Below are positions 32,775 to 43,086 of a stretch of 64,000 nucleotides of DNA, in pieces. Source of the DNA: Mycoplasma yeatsii (GTDB lineage Bacteria; Bacillota_I; Bacilli_A; Mycoplasmatales; Mycoplasmataceae). The notes beneath the pieces were generated by a model that was given only the letters and a program-made list of their open reading frames with translations, ran no database searches and had not been told where the DNA came from. Each line of letters starts with the position of its first letter. The first letter of the stretch is position 1. The stretch lies in assembly GCF_030815295.1 (NCBI RefSeq), contig NZ_JAUSWP010000002.1. One strand, given 5' to 3'. A program made the translations under genes and the position numbers.

Positions 32775-34290
32775 TTAAAATCACCTGCATTCTTATCCTT
32801 TGTTTTTCTTGAATATATCAAATAATAGACACAAAAACAATACTTAGAATTGAAAGTAAAATAAATAATCATCCTTGACCTTTTCCAGAGTTAAATCAAG
32901 TTTCATTTCCATAAAGTACTTCATCAGGAACAATAAATGTAAAAATACCCATAGAAGTAAATAATACAATAGCGATTGTTGAAATAATTCCTATAACAAC
33001 AAATCCTTTACGCTTTTCAACTTCAACTTTATTTGTTTTTCTATTTACTAATCCTGCAATAATAACAGAAGTCATAATAGCAAATGAGAAACATGAACAA
33101 GCTGATGAGAAAACTTGAATTAAGTTAGCTATTTGTTCTCCTACATCAAATGATTTAGTAGGAACAATAGACTCATAAGTTTCTTTTAAAGAAATATTTG
33201 AAAATGCACTAGCACATGTAAATATTACGTGAATAATAATTGTTATGATATTTATTTTGATTGCTATTTTTCTAATTTTTACTTTTTCATTTTGAATATT
33301 ATCAATTTCTGAAACTTGAACTTTATCAGCAAGATCTGATTCTAATCCAACAACCGAAATATATGAATATCCAGCAATTCCTAATCAACAAATTAAAGTA
33401 GTAATTATAGCAACTAAAACATTAGCTGCAGTTGAGTCTTTAACTTGTCCACCATTAAATAATCTTTTTAATAATTCAGCAATTGAACCATCAGTTGAAC
33501 CTAAGAATAATGAAATTGCCATAAGAACATAAAATATAGAAACAAATACCATTCCAAATAATAATGCTTTTGGAACTACATCTTTATGTTTAGCTCTTTT
33601 TTGAGAATTACAAATATAAACAAATCCATCAAATGCAAATAGAATTCCACCAAATCCTCTAAAGAATGATAATGGTTCAAAACTATCAATAGATCAGGTT
33701 TCAGGTGTTCCATTTCCAAATGTTCCATCCTTTATTCCAAAGATAGCTACAATAACAAATCCCGAAATTAAAGATACAACTAATGGAATAAATTTAAGTA
33801 CTGTTCCAATAGCGATAATTCTACGAGAAGTAGATAAACTTGAAACAGTTAAAACTGTAGTTAAAAGAATAATAATAATTCCTCCAACTAAAAATATTAA
33901 TCAATAAACATAACCAGGAAGTGAGAAATTAGCTATTTTCAATGCAAACCCTATCATTGCAGTTGAAAATAAACTCATCATAACTGGAGCATATACATAA
34001 GTTTGGAAAATTGAAAAAAATGATCCAATTTTACGGTTCATAAATTTTTGAGCTCAAACACTTATTGTTCCACTTCCTTGTTTATTTGTTGAAGATGAGA
34101 TTTCTAAAAATAAATAAACAACAGCCACACAAGCAATACCAACAACTAATCATAAAATAATAGCGATAATTGGGTTGTGAGTTGCTTCTAAAATTATTTT
34201 ATTTTTAATATAGATACCTGCACCAATAACAGTACCAACAACCATGGCAAACAAAGTAAGAAACTCAAACAGTCTTCCTTTATTTTTCAT
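32743..34290 (-). CDS. APC-superfamily amino acid permease
   Basis: This 515-residue protein has about 12 membrane segments. The first span carries the APC substrate-binding signature 'VVGTVIGAGIYIKN'. Later features are 'GFGGILFAFDGFVYI' (span 6 binding region) and loops consistent with the APC fold. The substrate is an amino acid or polyamine; which one cannot be told. Several Trp residues are TGA encoded. The stop lies inside the next gene. Confidence 0.88.
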
Positions 34291-34380
34291 TATAAATAAC
34301 CTTTCTATTTAAATAAAATATATACGTATAATTGTATATTAATAATTTTTATTTTTTATCATTTCCCAAGAACTATTAAT

Positions 34381-37026
34381 TTATAACCAACTTTTGAAAA
34401 TATTTTTATAAGTAAACTTAAGCACTTCAGCTAGTATTCAAGCAAAGATTTCTAATCCAAATAATATTAAGAATCATCATTTAAAATTATTATTTCCTAA
34501 ATTGAAATTAAATAAATCTCCTGTATTAAGATCGGCAAAAATAATCATAAATGGTAAACAAGCAAAGAATAACATTCCAATAACCATTTCTTTTGAAGGA
34601 ATAGATTGAATAAATGAGATTAATTCAGTTCTATAAACTAGAATAATTACAATATGAGTTAGAATTGATTCTAAAAAGTATGCTGTTTGGAATTGATGAA
34701 TAGCATCCATATTTTGACCTTTAACATCAAGTGCAAAATATAAAATAAAGAAGTTTATAAAACTTATTATTGTTTGAACTAATCCGTTAATAATACCAAA
34801 TGGAATAATCGTTTTAATATTTCATTTTTTAGGTTTTTTAATACTTATTTCATCAACATTATCAAATACAAATATTAAGTTAGCAAAATCAAAAATTAAG
34901 TTTTGAATTAAAAGTTGAATCGGTGACATTGCTTCAAATTTTAATCACATTGTTGATATTAATAAAGTTAGCATAATACCAAAATTTGAAGCTACGGTGA
35001 TTTTTATATATTTAACTGCATTAGCAAAAGTTTGGCGACCTTTAACAAAAGCGTTTTCTAAAACGTTTAAATCTTTTTCTAATAAAATAACATCAGCACA
35101 AGATTTAGCTAGTGGAGTTGCGTTGTTAACTGAAATTCCAACATCAGCTTTTTTTAATGCAATTGCATCATTTACTCCATCACCTAAATAAGCTACAACA
35201 TTTTCTTTTTTTAAACTATGAATAATTTGAGCTTTTTCAAAAGGTGAAAGTTTATAAAAAATATTTACACTTTTTGTTAGTTCATCTATTTGAGAAGAAT
35301 TAAGTTTATCTAACATTTCTCCTGCTACTAATTTAGAAGATTTAATTCCAATTTTATCGGCAATATGTTTAGTTGTATTTTTATTATCACCAGTTAAAAC
35401 TTTTACATCAACACCGTATTTTTTAAATGTTTCAATCGCTTGTTCAACTTCAGGTTTAATAACATCTTCAAACATAGCCATACCTTGATAAACTAAATCA
35501 TTTGTTTCAATTTGATCTGTTATTTTAGTAGCAATTAAAATAACTCTATAACCTTTTTCTGATCAAGTATTTGCTTGTTTTATAATTTTATTTTTAATTT
35601 CATCATTGATTTTAATAACTTTTTTATCATTAACAAACGATATTATTTCTAACATTTCTTCAACACTACCTTTAGTTATTTGAATGTTTTGTTTTGAATC
35701 ATTAATCAATACTGAATTTATTCTAGTTTCATGACTAAATTGTTGTTCATCTAATAATTTAATTTTTGTTAGATCAACGTTTAAATTAGCATTAACAATT
35801 GCTTTATCAATATTATTAAATAAGTTTCTTTGGAAATATGCATTGTAGTATAGATATTGTTTTAGTAAATCGCTAGATTGATTATTTAAATCTTTATAGT
35901 CGTTTAAATTAATATTTTCTAAAGTTAAAGTTCCTGTTTTATCAGTTGCAACAACATTAACTGAACCCATATTTTGAATAACAGATAGTTTTTTAATAAC
36001 TACTTTTTCTTTAGATAATTTTTTACTTCCTAATTTTAAGTTTGATGAAATAATTGCAGGTAATGCTTCTGGAGTTAATGAAACTGCAATTGAAAGACCA
36101 AATATTATTGCTGAACTATAATTTGAAAAATCATTTCTAATTAATGAAATTAATGTAATAATTGGAACTAAAGTTAAAATAGAAAAAACTAAGATCTTAG
36201 TAACTTTTGACATTGATTTTTCATAATCACTAACACTTTCTTCTTCAGCACTTTGTAATAATGAGTTGGCATAATTATTTTCACTAACATTTATAACAAC
36301 AGCTAAACAAGATCCAGATACTATAGTTGTTTCTTTAAATAAGATATTTTCTAGTTCTATTAAATTTTTATTTTTATTATTAATATCTTTTTTAATTGCA
36401 TTATTTTCTCCGGTTAAAGTTGATTGATCAACATATAAATTATCATTTCAAATAATTCTACAATCACTAGGAACGATATCACCTTGGTTTAGTAAAACTA
36501 CATCTCCAATAGTTAGTTTAGATTGTTCTAACTCTATTAGATCTGGTTTAACGTTATCGAAATTTAATTCCTTAATATTTGTAATTTTTTTATTTAAAAC
36601 TAAAAAGTGATTTTCTATCATTTTATTTAGTTCTAAATTAGTTTGATAAGCTCTATATTCTTGAATAAAATCAACAGTGCTTGCTAAAAATATCATAAAG
36701 ATGATCATAATAGCAGATATTAAAGTTATCGCATTTCTATCAACAAAAGTAAAAATTCCAAATTCAATAATACCAATTATTCATAACAAAATAGAAAATG
36801 GTTCAACAAGAGATTCAAGCATTTTTTTAATAATAGGAAATTTCTTAACAACTATATAATTGTTTTTAAATTTCGATGTGTTTTGTTCTCTTTGTTTATC
36901 ATCTAATCCAATTTGTGAATCTAGTATTTTTTCAATTTTATCTAATTTTGCTTTTGAGATATTTTTTACATATTCTTCATTTTTGTATTTTAATTGACTA
37001 TTGGTTTTCTTATTTAATTTCAACAT
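34381..37026 (-). CDS. mgtA: Magnesium-type P-type ATPase
   Basis: This 881-residue ion pump has 'TGEN' in the actuator domain region, membrane helix motif 'SLTPEALPAII' as in MgtA/MgtB, the phosphorylated Asp in DKTGTLT near residue 360, 'TGDN' and the hinge 'GDGVNDA' near 620. About ten membrane spans. P3B ATPases import Mg2+. The N-terminus begins with a Lys-rich cytoplasmic tail. The stop is TAA at 34381. A 90-base gap separates it from the permease to its left. Confidence 0.92.
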
Positions 37027-37082
37027 ATCTATTTCCTTTTCACTCTATATATTTTACCAATATAGAACTTTAAGATAAATAA

Positions 37083-37103
37083 AAAATGGCTAGAAGCCAT
37101 TTT
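37083..37103 (-). terminator. Terminator of the HU-like gene
   Basis: AAAATGGCT-AGA-AGCCATTTT. In minus orientation TTATTTATC follows. It is ten bases after the stop codon. Confidence 0.85.
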
Positions 37104-37112
37104 ATAAATATT

Positions 37113-38129
37113 TTATTTGTTCATTTTTTCTTTTAATGATTTAGAAATTTTGAACTTAGCTGTTTTGTGAGCTGGAACGGTAATTTTTTCTTTAGTTCTT
37201 GGATTCATTGATTGTCTTGCTTTTACATCAACTAATTCAAATTTACCGAATTTGTAAAATGAAACTTCTCCTTCGCTCACTAAGTGTTTACCAAAAACTA
37301 TAAATGTTTTTTCAAATACAGTTTTGATATCAACTTTAGTCATTTCTTTTAGTTCTTCAGATGCATATAATTCTTCTAATAATTCACCTTTATGAACTTG
37401 AGGGTAACGTTTTTTAGCAGCTTTTTTTGCTTTTGGTTGAGCTTCAACTTTAGTTTCAGCAATAACAACCGGAGCAACTACAACTTTTGTTTCTTTATCT
37501 TTAACATTTTCAGGAACTTTTTTACTACTTTTTGCTTTAGCTTTTGGTTTTTCTTCTTTTACAACTGGTTCTTCGACTTTAGTTTGTTCAACTTCTTCAT
37601 TTGTAGAAGTCATTAAATCACTTGGTTTTACTGTAACTCTTTCATCAACTATTGGAGTTTCTAAAATCATCATTTCAAGTTTTTCTTTATTTTCACATGA
37701 TTTATCATCACATGATTTTTCACAAACTTTATCTTCACATGATTTTTCACAAGATTTTTCACATTCACATGCACATTCAGCTTTGCAATCAGCTTTAACT
37801 GAAGCTTTATCACATTTAACAGTAGCTAAATTTTTGTAATATAAAATGTAAGAAATTAGTGATCCAAATAATAATATAGGTAACACTGAAACTGTACATA
37901 TATTAGCAATAATATCAACTGATTTACTTCCTCATTTTACTGGTTCTGATAGTATAAATGAAAATCCTGTTATAGCTCAAAAGAAGTCAGCTTTAAGAGC
38001 AGCCATTTCTGCTGCGTTTAATATTTTAACTAAAAGTATAGCGATTAAAGATAAAGCGAATAGACCTAAATAAACTCTTGCTAACGTTAAAAAAGCACGG
38101 TGTTTGTCTACCTTAGATGTTTTTTTCAT
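37113..38129 (-). CDS. Membrane-anchored HU-family DNA-binding protein
   Basis: This 338-residue protein joins parts that are rarely found together. Residues about 15-97 hold two to three membrane segments ('LGLFALSLIAILLVKIL', then 'ICTVSVLPILLFGSLISYIL'). Residues about 103-150 are a Cys/Asp/Lys/Glu linker with more than ten cysteines in CEKSC-like repeats. Then comes a Lys/Glu/Pro/Ala-rich disordered segment. Residues about 248-338 are a complete HU/IHF domain ending 'RQSMNPRTKEKITVPAHKTA', the DNA-contacting arm. This suggests a cytoplasmic DNA-binding head tethered to the membrane. It is monocistronic. Role in chromosome-membrane attachment is inference. Confidence 0.85.
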
Positions 38130-38350
38130 ACTTTATACTTCCTTTCTTCATCCCTTGGAAATAACTTTGTTCTACTGTATGTTTTTGGGCTTTTTATAAT
38201 TTATCCCTATCTAAATTATATTATTTTTATTTTTGTTTTCTTTTTTCCACACTAAAAAGTGTGTATTATTCGGATATATTGATATATAAATGGTATTTTG
38301 TGATTTTACTTAGAATTTTAATGTTTATTTTCTAATCAAATTCATAAACA
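38130..38350. other. Promoter and leader region of the HU-like gene
   Basis: This spacer holds AAAGGAAG-type ribosome-binding sequence near 38145, a long pyrimidine-rich stretch near 38190-38250 and a small hairpin CACACT-AAAA-AGTGTG at 38248-38263 without a T tail. No coding frame is evident. Confidence 0.5.
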
Positions 38351-38373
38351 AAAAGGTGCTTTTTGCACCTTTT
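38351..38373 (-). terminator. mnmG terminator
   Basis: AAAAGGTGC-TTTTT-GCACCTTTT. In minus orientation the arm AAAAGGTGC is followed through to GCACCTTTTTGTTTATG. It begins about nine bases after the stop codon. Confidence 0.88.
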
Positions 38374-38381
38374 AAATATTA

Positions 38382-40268
38382 TTAAGATTCATTAATATCT
38401 TGAGGATATTGTTTTTTTAAATAGAATAATAACATTTGAATATCAGCTGGATTTACTCCTGTAATTCTTGAAGCTTGTCCTATGTTTAAAGGTCTTATTT
38501 TTTCTAGTTTTTGTCTTGCTTCTGTTGCTAGATTTTCTACTTTATCATAGTTAATGTCAGCTGGTATTTTTTTACGTTCTAATTTAATTAATTTTTGAAC
38601 TTGTTCATATTCTTTTTTAACATAACCTTCAAATCTTGTTTCAATAACTATTGATTGAAGTTGGTTAGTTTTTAAGTTTTGTAATTTAGGAACAAATTCT
38701 ACTAATTCATTAATATCAACTGTAGGAATTTTAATTAATTCATAACCACTATATCCATGTTGAATATTTGCTTGGTTTTTTTCTTTTAAATTAATTGCTA
38801 ATTGTGATTTTGGTGTAAATCTAATTTCTTTTAACTCAGCAATTGCTTCATTAATTTGTTGTAGATATTGTTGATATTCTTCTCATTCTTGATCATTTAC
38901 TAAACCGATTTGTCTACCGTATTCTTTTAATCTAACTTCAGCATTATCATTTCTTAATATTAATCTATGTTCAGCACGACTTGTTAATAATCTATAAGGT
39001 TCTCAAACACCTTTATTAATTAGATCATCAATCATAACTCCAATATAAGCTTCATCTCTTCTTAAAATTAAAGGTTCTAATCCATCTATTTTTCTTGAAG
39101 CATTTATTCCTGCAATTAATCCTTGACTAGCTGCTTCTTCATATCCACTAGTTCCATTAATTTGACCTGCAGTAAATAAGTTTTGAACATCTTTTAATTC
39201 TAAACTAGGTGATAATTGCATAGGATCTAAACAATCATATTCAATAGCATATGCTCAATGTTTAACTCTTACATTTTCAAAACCAGGTAATGATTTTAAC
39301 ATCACTTCTTGAATTTCAATTGGCATAGAAGTTGAAAATCCTTGAATATATCAAGTATCACCATTTAATGTTTCAGGTTCAATAAATATTTGGTGAGTTT
39401 CTTTGTCTTTAAATCTTACAATTTTATCTTCAAAACTTGGACAATATCTTGGACCAATTGATTCAACTGTACCTGAATACATTGCAGATTTTTCTAAGTT
39501 GTCTTCAATAATTTTTTTAGTTTCAGGAGTTGAGTGAATTAGATAACATAACTCTTGTTGATCAAGCGGAGTGTATGAATCTGTTGAAAAACTAAATGCT
39601 AATTTCATGTCTGTTCCAGGTTCTTTAACCGCGTTACTTAAATCTACTGAATCACGATAAACTCTTGCAGGAGTTCCTGTTTTAAAACGTAATAATTTAA
39701 GACCTAGATCTAATAATGATTTACTAATCCCTTTAGTTGTTTTTTCACTATTAGGACCAGCTTCATATCTTTCTACACCTTTTAATATTTCAGATTTTAA
39801 ATAAGTTCCAGTTGTAATAATTACGGCTTTACTTGTTAGAGTTGAACCATCATCAAAAATAACTCCACTAACAACTTTGTCTTTAAATAATAAACCTTCG
39901 CAAGCTTTAGTTATTAAATCTAAATTCTTTTGAGATTTTACTTTATCTCTCATATATTCAGAATATTTATCTTTATCAGATTGAACTCTTAAAGCTCAAA
40001 CACCAGGACCACGTGATGAGTTTAATAACTTAGTTTGTATTGCAGTAGCATCAGCTGCTTTAGCCATCTCTCCACCTAAAGCATCGATCTCTCTTACAAC
40101 TATTCCTTTAGCAGGACCACCAATGCTTGGATTACATGGCATAGTAGCTATTTTATCTTCATATAAATTAATTAAAGCAGTCTTTTTATTTAATCTAGCA
40201 CTAGCAAGAGCAGCTTCAACTCCAGCATGCCCTCCTCCAACTACAATAACATCATAATCTGTGTTCAT
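38382..40268 (-). CDS. mnmG: tRNA uridine-34 carboxymethylaminomethyl enzyme MnmG
   Basis: This 628-residue FAD enzyme (GidA) works with MnmE to modify U34 of tRNAs reading split codon boxes. It has the N-terminal FAD motif 'VVGGGHAGVEAALA', the conserved 'PCNPSIGGPAKG' and 'GPRYCPSFEDK' signatures, 'AGQINGTSGYEEAA' near residue 360, and a C-terminal helical MnmE/tRNA-binding domain. Full family length. It is monocistronic and divergent from pncA. Confidence 0.96.
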
Positions 40269-40384
40269 AAACTCACCTCTTTTTACCTATTTAATAATAT
40301 TACAAATATGTTAAAAATCAAATTATACCACTATATTATAAAAACTAAGCATGTTACTATTAAATGTGTTCTAAGGAGAAAGAT

Positions 40385-40867
40385 ATGAATAAAGGTTTAA
40401 TTATTGTTGATTATCAATATGACTTCGCTTGTCCTAATGGTAGTTTATATGTAAAAGGTGCTGAAGAATTAAGTTCTAAAATAACAGAATTATCAAAAGA
40501 ATTAAAACAAAAAGGTTGACATATTATTGCTTCTAAAGACTGACATCCTAAAGATCATTACTCATTTAGTCAATGACCAATTCATTGTGTTGAAAATACA
40601 AAAGGATCTGAATTTTATTTTGATAGTAGTTATGTAGATTTAATTATCAAAAAAGGGAATAAAAAAGACATTGAAAGCTATAGTGGATTTTTTGATGAAA
40701 AAGGTAACTCAAATGGTTTAGACGAATATTTAAAAAAACATAATATTACAGAACTAGAAATAGTTGGAGTTGTAACTGAAATTTGTGTAAAAGCTACTTA
40801 TGATGATGCTATAAAATTAGGATATAATGCACATATTAATTTAGATTATTGTAAAGGTTTTGAATAA
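40385..40867 (+). CDS. pncA: Nicotinamidase / isochorismatase family
   Basis: This 160-residue amidase converts nicotinamide to nicotinate for NAD synthesis. The catalytic triad is visible: Asp in 'IVDYQYDF', Lys in a mid-region loop, and Cys in 'VTEICVKATYDDA'. The metal site is in 'KDWHPKDHYSF', and 'WPIHCV' matches the family consensus. An AAGGAG lies just upstream of ATG 40385. It is monocistronic with a strong GC hairpin terminator. Confidence 0.92.
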
Positions 40868-40873
40868 AACAAT

Positions 40874-40898
40874 AAAAACCGGTTGGGGGCCGGTTTTT
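40874..40898. terminator. pncA terminator, bidirectional
   Basis: AAAAACCGG-TTGGGGG-CCGGTTTTT. It terminates pncA and could also end the candidate minus-strand RNA to its right. Confidence 0.92.
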
Positions 40899-41060
40899 AA
40901 TTTCTATTATTATTTTTTAAGGTAATAAAATTTTAAATTTTATTAACGTTCCTTAAAGAAATGAGAAAGTTTGTATAAAAAATCAATTTTAATTTCCAAT
41001 TTTCATATTTTTTGGTTGAGTAGGGGTTACTCTAACCTCTAGATGTGGGTGCATCTAGAC
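40874..41060 (-). ncRNA. Candidate structured small RNA (unassigned)
   Basis: This spacer of 342 bases between pncA and hslO has no coding frame but strong structure. In minus orientation a perfect TATAAT (41072-41067) precedes a G at 41060, followed by the hairpin TCTAGATG/CATCTAGA (41038-41059), immediately by GGTTA/TAACC (41025-41037), and later by TTTAAGG/CCTTAAA enclosing a perfect 23-base AT palindrome (40916-40957). The pncA terminator would end the transcript. I do not recognise a riboswitch or known RNA class. It could also be a + strand leader of hslO. Confidence 0.35.
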
Positions 41061-41066
41061 ACTATT

Positions 41067-41072
41067 ATTATA
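41067..41072 (-). promoter_or_regulatory. Perfect -10 box TATAAT
   Basis: TATAAT on the minus strand, seven bases before the putative 5' end of the candidate RNA. The best -35-like match, TTAACA at 41099-41094, has a long 21-base spacing. Confidence 0.4.
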
Positions 41073-41209
41073 CAAGTAAAAGAATAAATTAATTGTTAAT
41101 ATTTAAGAAATAATAAAGTACTTTAGTAAACGCTAAAATGTTTTATATAAAACTACATATTAGAACTGATAAATTTTAAGATATTATATATAAATAAAAG
41201 AGGTTAAAT

Positions 41210-42076
41210 ATGGATATAAGAATAAGAGCAACAAGTAAAAAATATAATGTAAAAATTTCAATAGTTGATATCACTGAATCAATGCAAGAAATAATTAAAC
41301 TTCAAAAAGCAAATGTTTTTGCAAATATAGTTTTATCAAAATTTACAGCAGCAAATACTTTAATAGGAATGGAATCAAAAGATAACGATAAAACTTTTTC
41401 AAATTGAACAACAAGCGATGGAGCTATTAAAACTATGATAGCTGAATTTCAAAATAACAAAATAAGAAGTTATATTCAAAATAAACAATTTGATCCAATG
41501 AATTATATTAATAAAATTGATGTTGATCCAGTTATAGCAACAGCTGGTAAAAAAGGATTTTTAGTTGTAAGTAGAGATCTTGGTTTAAAAGATCCATATG
41601 TTTCAAATGTTGAAATTAACTTTGGAAATATTGATTATGATTTTACAAATTATTGAACTAAATCATCTCAAACAAATTCATTTTTAATAACTGATTGTAA
41701 ATTAGATGATAATTTAGAAATTCAAAAAGTTGTAGGTATTATGATTCAAATGTTTCCAGGTTATACAAAAGAAAATCTTGATGCTATTTCAGAAAAACTT
41801 GGAAACACAAACTTTATAAAAGAAGTTTTATTAAAATCTACAAACTATCAAGCATTGATTAAAGAAATAATAGAAGATGCTGAAATTTTAGAACAAAAAG
41901 AAATAAAATTCGAATGTACTTGTTCAACAGATAAGGTCTTTAATTCTTTAAAACTTTTACCAAAAGAAGAAATTAAAGACATCATTGACAAAAAAGAAGA
42001 AGTTTCAATTCTTTGTGAATTTTGCAACAAAAAATACACAATTGGCTTAGAAGATATTGCAAAACTTTTAAATTAA
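41210..42076 (+). CDS. hslO: Redox-regulated chaperone Hsp33
   Basis: This 288-residue heat-shock chaperone is activated by oxidation. The C-terminal zinc switch is complete: C.C in 'ECTCST' and C..C in 'CEFCNKKY'. The N-terminal domain shows 'TAGKKGFLVVSRDLGLKDPY'. Two TGA codons encode Trp. ATG 41210 has AGAGG eight bases upstream. It lies 70 bases before an ABC ATPase gene on the same strand. Confidence 0.93.
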
Positions 42077-42146
42077 TCATTCCATAAAAAACATATGCTA
42101 AAATTAATAAGACATTGTTTTAAATTAAAAAAATAAAGGAGCACTC

Positions 42147-43046
42147 ATGGAAAATAAAAATAAAATAAATGATCGTGATTTTATTAACATTACACAATCA
42201 GAAGAGTTTGAACCAGGTGTTAAAGGTTTAAAACAAAAACTAAAACTTCAAAAGAAATTAACAAGTAAATACTCAAAAGAAATTTTAGATAACGGTCTTG
42301 TTGTAACAACACAAAATCATGTTCCTAATTTAGATAAACACATTATTGAATTAAAAAATGTTAAAAAATCTTATATTACAGGAGATCTAGAAACTCCAGT
42401 ATTAAAAGGTATTGATATTAAATTAGATAAATCAGATTTTATTGTTATTTTAGGACCATCAGGATCAGGAAAAACTACATTCTTAAACATAATTTCAGGA
42501 CTAGATAAAGCAACTGAAGGTGACGTGTTTATTCTTGGATCTAACTTAACATTGTTAAAAGATTCTCACATGACTAAATTCAGAAGAAGAAATGTTGGAT
42601 TCGTTTTCCAACAATATAACTTGCTAACAAACTTAACTTCTAAAGAAAATGCTGAAGTTGGAGAAAACTTAGCAAAAAACAAAGGTGGAATGTCAATTGA
42701 AGAAATCTTTGAAACAATTGGTATGAAAGAACAAATGAATAAATACCCTCACCAAATGTCAGGGGGACAACAACAACGTGTTTCTATCGCTAGAGCATTA
42801 GCTAAAAACCCTGATATTCTATTTGCTGATGAGCCAACTGGAGCGTTGGATGAGGAAATGGGACGTAAAGTTCTTGAAATTCTAGTTAAAGTTAATAGAG
42901 AATACAAAACAACAATTATTGTTGTTACTCACAACCCTAACATCGCTAAAATTGCTAATACTGTTATTCATATCAGAAACGGTGTTATTGATAGTTTAGA
43001 ACACAATGCTAATCCAGCAGATCCACAAACAATTGATTGATCATAA
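42147..43046 (+). CDS. MacB/LolD-type ABC transporter ATPase, no partner nearby
   Basis: This 299-residue protein has an N-terminal extension of about 65 residues rich in Lys/Asp, then a complete ABC domain: Walker A 'GPSGSGKTT', Q-loop 'FVFQQYNLL', signature 'MSGGQQQRVSIARALA', Walker B 'ILFADEPTGALD' and H-loop 'VVTHN'. This subtype normally pairs with FtsX/MacB permeases. None is adjacent, because convergent ftsH follows. It starts 70 bases after hslO with GGAGC as ribosome-binding site and ends in a bidirectional terminator. Confidence 0.9.
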
Positions 43047-43057
43047 TTTAATAAACA

Positions 43058-43086
43058 AAAAAGAGGAATTTATTATTCCTCTTTTT
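43058..43086. terminator. Bidirectional terminator ABC ATPase / ftsH
   Basis: AAAAAGAGGAAT-TTATT-ATTCCTCTTTTT. It serves the convergent ends and includes the last codons of ftsH. Confidence 0.88.

Noticed and set aside
36876..37073. Plus-strand open frames such as this one and 57005-57436
   Set aside because: They are antisense to well supported conserved genes (mgtA, phnC), lack ribosome-binding sites and have no recognisable protein features.
40981..41060. A known riboswitch (preQ1, purine, THF or fluoride type) before hslO
   Set aside because: The conserved core sequences of these classes are not present in either strand, so I keep it as an unassigned candidate RNA.
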